A program made the translations under genes and the position numbers. Positions 1 to 6,119 of a stretch of DNA of 21,148 nt are shown one piece after another. Source of the stretch: a virus; the IMG/VR virus record IMGVR_UViG_3300032516_000234, positions 1 to 21,148 of that record. One strand, written 5' to 3'. How positions within the stretch are numbered: position 1 is the first letter of the stretch; every line of letters begins with the position of its first letter. The notes under the pieces were generated by a model. The model was not told where the DNA came from and made no database searches. It saw only the letters and a list, made by a program, of their open reading frames with translations.

Positions 1-2
1 AA

Positions 3-1223
3 ACTGAACCTACTGAGGTCATTTATCAGAGTCCCTACGCACTGGAGAAAGTCGCCAGCGCCAGATATCTGGACGAGGAGTTCCCGCACGGACGCCGGCC
101 CTTTGCGACTCTCAAGTACCAACCTATTTCTGGACGTTGGGATGCCATTGGATTGGGTGAGAACTTGGCGTCCTTGGCCATTGAGATTGACACCATCATC
201 AACCACATCAACAATTCGCAGGAATTGATTAACAACCCGTTCTTCTTCTACACACCAGTGGCCATGTCCGTGTCGCCAGAAGTTCTGAACGGGGTCAAAC
301 CGGGACAAGGTATTCCGGTCAGCGACCCCAACGGTATCATCTTTCCGAAGTTCCAACAGGAACCTTTGGCTAACTTGTCCGCGCTTGATTCGCTGCTGTT
401 GTTCGCAGATCGCGTGACGATGTCCCCGATGAACATGGGTTCTCCGCAGGTGCGTAATGCCCCGCGTACCGCCCGCGGTACACTGGCCATGTTGTCAGAA
501 GGAAACATCAAGACTGACGTGCTAATCACACGTTGGCAGTTGACCGGCTGGACAGAAATGATCCAGCAACTCTTCGGCTTGTACCAGAAGAAAATGCCGG
601 ACGAGAAGTGGTACTTCGTGACTGGTTCGACCCAGAAGCCTGTACCCAAGCGCACAACGCCTGCGCAGATCCGAGGACGATTCCAGTTCAAGTTCGCGGG
701 TAATACTGTGAACACCAACCGAGAAGTTCTACGTAGCATCGCGCAGGTTCGGTATTCCACGGTGATGACGCACCCCGATTACGCTACCGATCCTCAGGTT
801 CGCAGAAACGCGCTGGAAGACTTCTTGCGTAACTTTGGCGAGGGTACGGACATCAGCCGGCTGATGCCAGCAATGCCGGGACAGGGCGCCTACACGCATC
901 CTCCTATGGCTCAGAATCAGGAAAATCAGGCGCTGTCCCAAGGAATCACGTTGGAGGTTCTGCCTACTGACAACCACCCTGACCATCTCCGAATCATGGA
1001 GGAATACGAGAAGACCGCTCAATTTGATCTAATGGCGCCAGAGGCCGTGGGCGTGTACGCGGTACACAAACGCGGGCATCTGCAGGGCATGCAGGCCACT
1101 CTCGCAGCCGGAGGCCAGATGCAGCCGGGCATGGCCAACAATGTGCCGACCGGCATGTCAAATGCGGCCACAATGGGCGGAGGCTCGGCAGATTTGAACA
1201 CTCTCGAAGGTGGGGTTCAGTAA
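3..1223 (+). CDS. Portal (head-tail connector) protein, 5' end missing
   Basis: The frame is open from base 3, so the gene starts before the window and 406 codons remain. The TTG at 153 is not taken as the start, because coding-like sequence (SPYALEKVASARYLDEE) continues upstream of it in frame. The portal forms the dodecameric ring at one capsid vertex through which DNA is packaged and ejected. Visible support: a long helix-forming stretch with NNPFFFYTP, then SPQVRNAPRTARGTLAMLSE, the RTA/GT pattern I associate with portals of short-tailed phages, then a long helical arm and a Gly/Met/Gln-rich low-complexity tail (about the last 60 residues). Position as the first gene before scaffold and capsid agrees. 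It overlaps the next gene by one base (TAATG). The family is recognised by pattern only; terminase is the expected gene just upstream. Confidence 0.82.
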   Translation, partial: TEPTEVIYQSPYALEKVASARYLDEEFPHGRRPFATLKYQPISGRWDAIGLGENLASLAIEIDTIINHINNSQELINNPFFFYTPVAMSVSPEVLNGVKPGQGIPVSDPNGIIFPKFQQEPLANLSALDSLLLFADRVTMSPMNMGSPQVRNAPRTARGTLAMLSEGNIKTDVLITRWQLTGWTEMIQQLFGLYQKKMPDEKWYFVTGSTQKPVPKRTTPAQIRGRFQFKFAGNTVNTNREVLRSIAQVRYSTVMTHPDYATDPQVRRNALEDFLRNFGEGTDISRLMPAMPGQGAYTHPPMAQNQENQALSQGITLEVLPTDNHPDHLRIMEEYEKTAQFDLMAPEAVGVYAVHKRGHLQGMQATLAAGGQMQPGMANNVPTGMSNAATMGGGSADLNTLEGGVQ

Positions 1224-1417
1224 TGTCCGAAGTTCGTGATTTTCTGCAGTCTGAGGCGGGACATGCCTTGATGCGGGAATTGACTGGGTTTGTCCAGCAA
1301 CAGAACGTCGTGGTTGTGCATTCGGCCGCCAGTAAGAATCTTGAAGCGGTTCGATACGACTCCGGGGTTTTAGCCGGAAGAGTTTCTTTGGTCAATTTCC
1401 TCAACGAGCACGAGTAG
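1223..1417 (+). CDS. Small unknown protein after portal (64 aa)
   Basis: I do not recognise this gene. It starts at the ATG that shares one base with the portal stop (TAATG), so it is probably translated by re-initiation. The product is small and soluble-looking: an N-terminal amphipathic helix (MSEVRDFLQSEAGHALMREL), a hydrophobic beta-like patch (NVVVVHSA) and a C-terminal helix (LEAVRYDSGVLAGRVSLVNFL). There is no signal peptide or membrane segment. Small genes at this place in late operons often encode head-assembly accessory proteins; that role here is inference from position only. The tight overlap on both sides and lack of a competing frame make it a real gene. Confidence 0.6.
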   Translation: MSEVRDFLQSEAGHALMRELTGFVQQQNVVVVHSAASKNLEAVRYDSGVLAGRVSLVNFLNEHE

Positions 1418-1424
1418 GAGTTTC

Positions 1425-1652
1425 ATGCCAAGGGATACTAGCCAAGCTAAAAAGAAGATTCGTGAACTTCTTGGTAAGGGTGTCAAGATGAACATGGATT
1501 TCGCGTCGGAGTTTACTAGGGATATCGTTGATTCCAACCTCAAGTTGGGTGACACCTCCGGCCAGCGCCGAGTCGCTGAAAAAGCATTTCAGAATATGCA
1601 GTACCCAACCGAGGCGGCTGCTAAAGCCGCGCACAAACGCAAGTCCAGATAG
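1425..1652 (+). CDS. Small basic unknown protein (75 aa)
   Basis: Unrecognised. The start ATG has an AGGAG site at 1416-1420 that overlaps the TAG stop of the previous gene (TAGGAG), with ideal spacing. The product is rich in Lys and Arg at both ends (SQAKKKIREL near the start, HKRKSR at the end) and largely helical, with no membrane segment or zinc-type cysteines. Its charge would suit nucleic-acid or scaffold contact, but nothing shows this directly. It is followed by a 57-base gap that holds an inverted repeat in front of the scaffold gene. Confidence 0.55.
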   Translation: MPRDTSQAKKKIRELLGKGVKMNMDFASEFTRDIVDSNLKLGDTSGQRRVAEKAFQNMQYPTEAAAKAAHKRKSR

Positions 1653-1663
1653 TTTCCCAAACA

Positions 1664-1706
1664 CTCTCCGAGTTACGCCGCCGATGCGTCATTCGGACTA
1701 GGAGAG
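1664..1706 (+). promoter_or_regulatory. Hairpin masking the scaffold gene ribosome binding site
   Basis: An inverted repeat lies in the gap before the 1710 start. Bases 1664-1673 (CTCTCCGAGT) pair with 1697-1706 (ACTAGGAGAG), with nine of ten pairs matched and one G-A mismatch. An inner CCGA/TCGG stem (1681-1684 with 1693-1696) stacks on it. The 3' arm contains the Shine-Dalgarno sequence AGGAGAG, so the folded RNA would hide it. The upstream stop is at 1650-1652, close enough that a terminating ribosome could open the stem. Translational coupling of scaffold to the preceding gene is my inference; the structure is seen directly. There is no T-run, so it is not a terminator. Confidence 0.55.
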
Positions 1707-1709
1707 ACC

Positions 1710-2555
1710 ATGTCAGTGCTAGACAAAGCGATTGAAGGCGTACCGCCGGTGACGCCGCCGGCCGGTCAGCCCCCCGTCATTCCCCCCAGCCCGGGTGACA
1801 AGGCCGACGGTAAGGGTCGTGGCCCAGATGAAGTTCGCGGCGAGTTGATCCGCAAGATGGAGGAATCCAATGCGGCTCTTCGCGCCGAGTTGGCCGGCCT
1901 CAAAGGGATGGTTGAAGGAGCGGTTGCGGCACGTCCGGCGGTGCCGGCGGGCCCCAAGAATCTCGACGAAATGTCCATCGCGGAACTGCGTACCATGCGC
2001 ACCCAGATTCCCGCGGAACAGTCGCAGGCCCTCGTGGCGTTGGACGAGTTGATCTCCAATCGCATGATGGACGAGCGCATTTCTGCTGGGGTGGACAAGA
2101 AGCTGGGAACGCAGAAATTCAACCAACTCGAGAAGGACGCCAATGAGGCAGCTATGGCTCGTTGGCCGGAATTGCGGGACAAGACCTCTCGTTTGTATGT
2201 CATGACGAATCGACTACTTGACGAGATGGGCAACCTTGCGGAAACCGATCCGCGCGCAGTTCTGAACGCGGCAAATGAGGCGGGATTGGGTCTCGGACTT
2301 ACACCCAAGACTCACGGACCGCGCCCCGTGTATGATCGTGGCGGCATGCTAGCACATGGACGCGATCAATACGCTCCGGGGCCCGGCGATGCCAGCGCCA
2401 AGTTGTCCCCCGAGGAAGAGGCCGAATTGGACAAGATTTCACGTCGTCTGGGCGAAGCTATGCCCGGCGGCAAATTTACCGCCGAACAGATGGTACGCAT
2501 TCGTGAGGGTAAGTTGGCCTACAAAGCCAATGCGCATCTGTTGACGAACGGTTAG
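1710..2555 (+). CDS. Probable capsid scaffolding protein (281 aa)
   Basis: A scaffold is the internal template for prohead assembly and leaves or is degraded before DNA fills the head. The family call rests on composition and place. Residues 1-40 are Pro/Gly-rich and probably disordered (VTPPAGQPPVIPPSPGD). Residues 41-70 form a charged coiled-coil-like helix. Residues 110-180 are helical with WPELRDKTSRLYVMTNRLL. Residues 195-230 form a Gly/Pro linker. Residues 232-281 are a compact charged C-terminal helical segment (LSPEEEAELDKISRRL), as expected for the capsid-binding end. Length is close to T7 gp9 (about 307 aa) and it lies between portal and capsid. It has no protease signature. The start has a strong AGGAG site that lies inside a hairpin. 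Confidence 0.65.
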   Translation: MSVLDKAIEGVPPVTPPAGQPPVIPPSPGDKADGKGRGPDEVRGELIRKMEESNAALRAELAGLKGMVEGAVAARPAVPAGPKNLDEMSIAELRTMRTQIPAEQSQALVALDELISNRMMDERISAGVDKKLGTQKFNQLEKDANEAAMARWPELRDKTSRLYVMTNRLLDEMGNLAETDPRAVLNAANEAGLGLGLTPKTHGPRPVYDRGGMLAHGRDQYAPGPGDASAKLSPEEEAELDKISRRLGEAMPGGKFTAEQMVRIREGKLAYKANAHLLTNG

Positions 2556-2565
2556 GAGTTAGAAC

Positions 2566-3192
2566 ATGGCCAAAACCGAGACACCCCCCGCACTGCAGAT
2601 GGTCGAGTCGCCGGCGTCCGCCAGTGATTTGGACCTGCAGTCCCAGCTTGGGACTCTCCGTGACGAAATGCGCCAGCGGATTGCCGAGAAGATTGCCAAA
2701 GGTGAGTCTGTCGACGCCGGCGTGCAGATGCTCAAAGATCCGTTCACCAGTAGGAATCCGCACCAGATCAAAGCACATCCCCCGGACAGGGTACTGTCGT
2801 GGAAGAATCCCCGGTACCGGCAGGAACGTGGATGGCGGGGTTGGTCCCCGGTTTCGTATGACGACGAAATCGGCCGGACCTTGTCCTCGTACATCGATGG
2901 TCCGCCCGCCAAGATGCAGGGTAGTGCTGTTCTGGATAATTACGTGCGGCGTGGTACTGATTCAGTGTTGTGCTGGATCCCCAAGGACGTGTGGCTGGCG
3001 AGGCAACTCGAGCAGTCCAGACGTGCTCTCGAAGCGGAAGCGCGTGCGGCCATGCGTGGCCAGATCGCAATTCGCAGCGGGGTTATGCTGACTGGGGATG
3101 GTGGCGTCAAACAAAGTACCGGCCGCGACAAATCGCAGCGGGAAATTGACGGCGAACTTATGGGTTCGCGGGAGATGCTCTCGCAGGAGTAA
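2566..3192 (+). CDS. Unknown head-region protein, Trp/Arg-rich core (208 aa)
   Basis: Not recognised. It starts at an ATG preceded by an AGGAG that overlaps the scaffold stop (TAGGAG at 2553-2558). Residues about 1-65 are helical and charged. Residues about 75-145 form a conserved-looking core with several Trp (VLSWKNPRYRQERGWRGW, then DNYVRRGTDSVLCWIPKDVW). Residues 145-165 are a Glu/Arg-rich helix and the C-terminal 45 residues look flexible. No membrane segment or enzyme motif is visible. The place between scaffold and decoration/capsid genes suggests a virion or assembly protein; that is inference. Confidence 0.55.
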   Translation: MAKTETPPALQMVESPASASDLDLQSQLGTLRDEMRQRIAEKIAKGESVDAGVQMLKDPFTSRNPHQIKAHPPDRVLSWKNPRYRQERGWRGWSPVSYDDEIGRTLSSYIDGPPAKMQGSAVLDNYVRRGTDSVLCWIPKDVWLARQLEQSRRALEAEARAAMRGQIAIRSGVMLTGDGGVKQSTGRDKSQREIDGELMGSREMLSQE

Positions 3193-3201
3193 GAAGTTTT
3201 C

Positions 3202-3795
3202 ATGGCTAACAATGTGAATGCCCCTATGGGGCTTCGGCCGCTTAACGCGCCGAATGGCAATTCGCCGCGAGTTGGCGAGTACGTAGTGCCGGCCAGCGCC
3301 AATACCATCTACGAAGGTGATATTGTTGTGCGCAGCGAGACTGGCGTTGTGGCTCTCATTTCCACGGTTACTACGGTCTTGGCCCATAGTATCCGCGGAG
3401 CAGCCGCGCACTATTCACCCACTTCTACCGCCAAGCGCACGATTTTGGTCTATGACGACCCGGATCAGGTGTTTTTGCTTCAGGGCGATAGCGTAGGTAC
3501 AGTGCTATACGATACGGATGCGGAAATTCTGGCTGCCATTGGTCAGTTTACTGCTCCGGTCCTCATTGTCGGAGGCGCTGGCGACACTACCACGGGGCAG
3601 TCTAAACTTATGATGGATAGCAGTGCTGCGGCTATTCCTGTGCAGAAGTTGGCTGAAACCGCGGCTATTTTCCAGTTCCTCGGCGTGTACCCGGCCGTCT
3701 CTAATGACGTTACTGGCTTGTATGCAAAGTATATGGTCAAGTTCGGCAAGATGACGCATATCGAAACTACTTCCGGCAGCCTGACGGTTGCGTAA
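3202..3795 (+). CDS. Head decoration-like structural protein (197 aa)
   Basis: Probable virion structural protein, either a capsid decoration protein or a minor head component. The N terminus NAPMGLRPLNAPNG followed by VGEYVVPASANTIYEGDIV is a pattern I know from phage structural proteins encoded just before or beside the major capsid gene, usually as 'G(L/F)RP... Y.I.A... GD.V'. The rest alternates short beta strands (RTILVYDDPDQVFLLQGDS) with small turns, and the C terminus carries FLGVYPAVSNDVTGLYAKYMVKF, also typical. There is no membrane segment. Its AGGAG (3185-3189) overlaps the upstream gene's end. It could alternatively be a second coat protein; the gene next door is the better major capsid candidate. 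Confidence 0.65.
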   Translation: MANNVNAPMGLRPLNAPNGNSPRVGEYVVPASANTIYEGDIVVRSETGVVALISTVTTVLAHSIRGAAAHYSPTSTAKRTILVYDDPDQVFLLQGDSVGTVLYDTDAEILAAIGQFTAPVLIVGGAGDTTTGQSKLMMDSSAAAIPVQKLAETAAIFQFLGVYPAVSNDVTGLYAKYMVKFGKMTHIETTSGSLTVA

Positions 3796-3829
3796 TTTGG
3801 CTTAACAGCCTGAAAGGTAGGTACTGGTC

Positions 3830-4741
3830 ATGAGTGCTGGTGCCATCATGCTGCGTGCCAGATTTGCGGACTTGTTTCAGTCGCGTCTGGCCTTCCTTGA
3901 CGAGATCATGTTCGAGAACTTCAACGCCCCGGGGCTCTCGTATCCCTCGGTGTTCAATGTTCGTAATTCCAGCCGTGCGTACGAAGAGGTTACCGGCATC
4001 ACCGGCTTTGGCGAGTTCGCCACCAAGACGGAAGCCGGCGGGATCCTCTACGATACCCTGTTGCAGGGCTTCGACAAGCGGTTCACGCACGTCACGTACT
4101 CCAAGGGCTTCCAGATCAGTTTCGAGGCTGCCGATGACGACATCGACGGCGCGATTACTGCGGCTGGTCCCCCGCTGGCACGTGCCGCGCACGTGTCCAT
4201 CGAGCGGTACATCTGGTCCGTGATTAATGGTGGGTTTGCCACCACGACCACGCCCGATGCCGCGTACCTGTTCTCGGCCAGCCATGTGCTGGTCGGTGGC
4301 GGTACGGCCAGCAATCTCGTGTCCGGCGATCTCTCGATTGCTAATCTCGAGACTGCGATCAATCTGTTCGATACCATGGTGGACGACCGGTCCATGCCCA
4401 TCGAGGGCAATCCGGCTGTTCTCGTGATTCCTGTCCAGCTTCGGTGGCTGGCGCACGAGATCCTCAAGTCGGAACTTCGATCGAACACCGCCGACAATGC
4501 GACCAACGCTCTGGCGCCCCTCGGCATCCAGATCGTGATGTCGAAGTACCTCACCGATGACGACTCGTGGTTCGTCATGTCGCCTCCTGCCCAGCATCGC
4601 GTGCTGGCGTACTGGCGTATGCAGCCGGCCACGGATCATACCATCGATTTCGAGACTGGCAATCTGAAGTCCAAGATGACCTACCGGCTGTCGGCGGGTG
4701 CTGCGGACTGGCGGAATGTGGTCGGCGGACTGGGGGCGTAA
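3830..4741 (+). CDS. Major capsid protein, HK97 fold, gpT-like (303 aa)
   Basis: Forms the icosahedral shell. Visible family features: an N-terminal helix (FADLFQSRLAFLDEIMFENF), then YPSVFNVRNSSRAYEE and FGEFATKTEAGGILYDT, then FTHVTYSKGFQISFEAADDD (an extended-arm and spine-helix pattern of gpT-like coat proteins), FSASHVLVGGGTASNL at about residues 147-165, an NPAVLVIPVQLRWLAHEI strand and helix, and DDDSWFVMS near the C terminus. The length fits HK97-fold coats that lack a long N-terminal scaffold domain, consistent with a separate scaffold gene. An SD-like GAAAGG/AGGTAGG precedes the ATG. Codon use is strongly GC-ending, as expected of a highly expressed gene. Five G residues just before the stop could permit some frameshifting. 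Confidence 0.85.
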   Translation: MSAGAIMLRARFADLFQSRLAFLDEIMFENFNAPGLSYPSVFNVRNSSRAYEEVTGITGFGEFATKTEAGGILYDTLLQGFDKRFTHVTYSKGFQISFEAADDDIDGAITAAGPPLARAAHVSIERYIWSVINGGFATTTTPDAAYLFSASHVLVGGGTASNLVSGDLSIANLETAINLFDTMVDDRSMPIEGNPAVLVIPVQLRWLAHEILKSELRSNTADNATNALAPLGIQIVMSKYLTDDDSWFVMSPPAQHRVLAYWRMQPATDHTIDFETGNLKSKMTYRLSAGAADWRNVVGGLGA

Positions 4742-4743
4742 TC

Positions 4744-5184
4744 ATGGCGGCAGGAACTGTTCGTCAGAAAGGTACCCGGTTTTCCGGTCCCGTTAAAAAC
4801 GCCGAAGTAGTCCTGTTTGACCCGCTATTCGTGGACGCCGAGGGTGTTCGGGTGATGGCATTGCCCACCGATAAGGGGGCCGTTGTTACCTACATCATGG
4901 TCAATGCTGTTGGTGTGACTGGTAGCCCAGATCTTATTGTAGGTCACGCTACGGACACGGATGCGCTCGTAACAACTGTGCAGGTTACCACAGCGTTGGC
5001 GGTTACCGCGGGTGGATTTGCTGCCACTATTCTTACCCCGACTGGTCTTCTGCAGGGAGAACTCGGTAAGAATGCGCGTTTGACTGTTACTGTTGCAACT
5101 GCCACTTCGGAAGCAGTTGCTAATTTGCAGGTCCATATTTGGGGGTACCTGACCGATTACGAAGGTACTACCAAACTTCGGTAA
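4744..5184 (+). CDS. Small beta-rich virion protein after capsid (146 aa)
   Basis: Unrecognised family; probably a capsid-associated or decoration protein. The chosen ATG at 4744 lies two bases after the capsid stop. The frame is open for 177 bases upstream, but that part reads as out-of-frame capsid sequence (Cys/His/Arg-rich and unlike the rest), so it is not used. The product is Val/Thr/Ala-rich with alternating strands (VVTYIMVNAVGVTG, ARLTVTVATATSEAVANL, QVHIWGYLTDY), suggesting an Ig-like or jelly-roll fold. A hairpin terminator follows immediately. A capsid-fused form through frameshifting is possible but unproven. Confidence 0.6.
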   Translation: MAAGTVRQKGTRFSGPVKNAEVVLFDPLFVDAEGVRVMALPTDKGAVVTYIMVNAVGVTGSPDLIVGHATDTDALVTTVQVTTALAVTAGGFAATILTPTGLLQGELGKNARLTVTVATATSEAVANLQVHIWGYLTDYEGTTKLR

Positions 5185-5193
5185 TACGGAATG

Positions 5194-5227
5194 GGGGTGG
5201 GTTCGGCAAATGAGCCCACCCCTTATT
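5194..5227 (+). terminator. Rho-independent terminator after the capsid genes
   Basis: Bases 5194-5204 (GGGGTGGGTTC) pair with 5212-5222 (GAGCCCACCCC): eleven continuous pairs with one G-U wobble, and a seven-base loop. TTATT follows. The stem is very GC-rich and the T-tract is short, so termination is likely to be partial. The position, directly after the capsid genes, is like Tphi after T7 gene 10: it would give high capsid transcript levels with read-through to tail genes. The structure is seen; the efficiency is inferred. Confidence 0.75.
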
Positions 5228-5244
5228 CACATAAGGAGTAAATC

Positions 5245-6117
5245 GTGGACGACCGCATTCACATCACCGATAGTGACATGGTGTTGGATGGACAACCGGA
5301 TTACGTAATTGGGCGCAGGTCGTCCATTAAGCTGGCAACAAAGCCCCATATTGTGGTCGCTATCCCCATGGGATGTAAGGCGCACGATAGCGTGCTACAG
5401 TGTCCAGAATGTGAAAAACAATACAAAGTGGATTCCGGTTTTACGGTGCCGGCGAGTGTACCCGCGGTATTCTTCATATCGCATATGAACTGGGTTCCGC
5501 CCCTTAATGTCGCGATGACCTACGCCTTCAAATCTGGAATGCGATCTCCGCATGCTCGCCAGATTATGACGATGGAGGCCATTCGACAGGGTGCGAAGTA
5601 CATTTTCTACGTCGACGATGATACTATCATTCCGCGACTGGGACTGTACACACTCCACAATTTCATGGAACAGCACCCCGAAGTTGGGGCTGTAACCGGC
5701 ATCTACACTACCCGCGAAGATCCGTGCGAGCCACTCCTGTACAAGAACCACGGAGAAGGCGCCGCATGGGACATCGAAATGGGTCCGGGTGCGCGGCCTA
5801 CGCAGATCATGGGTGGAGGCGCCGGCTGCCTTTTGGCGCGCGTCGAGGCCATCAAGGCGTGGATGGATGCGAATCCTGACCAGCCAATTTGGGCCGATCA
5901 GCGCGACATTCCCGCGGATGGTTCGGATGACAGTATCCCATTGGTCATGTGGGGACACGACATTAGATTCTGCGTTTTGTTGACGGAGTTGGGTTGGCCC
6001 GTCTATGCGCACGGACAAGTCCTGTGCGGCCATTATGACGTAGACACGAATCGCGTTTTCGAGGTGCCGGCCGATGCCCCGGGCTTTAGCATCCGGAATG
6101 CGGCGCCCAAGGAGTAA
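5245..6117 (+). CDS. GT-A fold glycosyltransferase (290 aa)
   Basis: Likely transfers a sugar from a nucleotide-sugar donor. The nucleotide-binding strand is HIVVAIPMG (35-43). The metal-binding DDD is at 124-126 in KYIFYVDDDTIIP. A GGGAGCLLARVEAI acceptor-side element is at about 190-203. WGHDIRFC at 236-243 followed by CGHYD (261-265) fits the catalytic-acid and late histidine elements of GT2-like enzymes. An insert near the N terminus holds C44-x2-H47 and C53-x2-C56 (CPEC), possibly a zinc knuckle. There is no membrane segment, so it is cytoplasmic. It starts with GTG after AAGGAG (5234-5239). The acceptor is unknown: virion proteins, DNA or host glycans are all possible. It lies just after the capsid terminator and before the fibre genes. 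Confidence 0.82.
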   Translation: MDDRIHITDSDMVLDGQPDYVIGRRSSIKLATKPHIVVAIPMGCKAHDSVLQCPECEKQYKVDSGFTVPASVPAVFFISHMNWVPPLNVAMTYAFKSGMRSPHARQIMTMEAIRQGAKYIFYVDDDTIIPRLGLYTLHNFMEQHPEVGAVTGIYTTREDPCEPLLYKNHGEGAAWDIEMGPGARPTQIMGGGAGCLLARVEAIKAWMDANPDQPIWADQRDIPADGSDDSIPLVMWGHDIRFCVLLTELGWPVYAHGQVLCGHYDVDTNRVFEVPADAPGFSIRNAAPKE

Positions 6118-6119
6118 GT

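Noticed and set aside
153-155. TTG as start of the portal gene
   Set aside because: The frame stays open and protein-like back to base 3, so the true start is outside the window.
3796-3829. Short GGCT/AGCC hairpin before the capsid gene
   Set aside because: Only four base pairs and no T-tract; too weak to call a terminator or control element, and I see no promoter in the gap.
3767-4639. 290-codon open frame on the - strand opposite the capsid gene
   Set aside because: It mirrors the codon bias of the capsid gene, gives a His/Arg/Gly-rich low-quality product and lies antisense to a clear structural gene.
4567-4743. Upstream extension of the 146-aa gene into the capsid gene
   Set aside because: Cys/His/Arg-rich translation unlike the rest; the ATG at 4744 right after the capsid stop is the natural start.
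5223-5244. Promoter for the glycosyltransferase after the terminator
   Set aside because: The gap is too short and holds only the ribosome binding site; no -35/-10 or phage-type promoter is recognisable.
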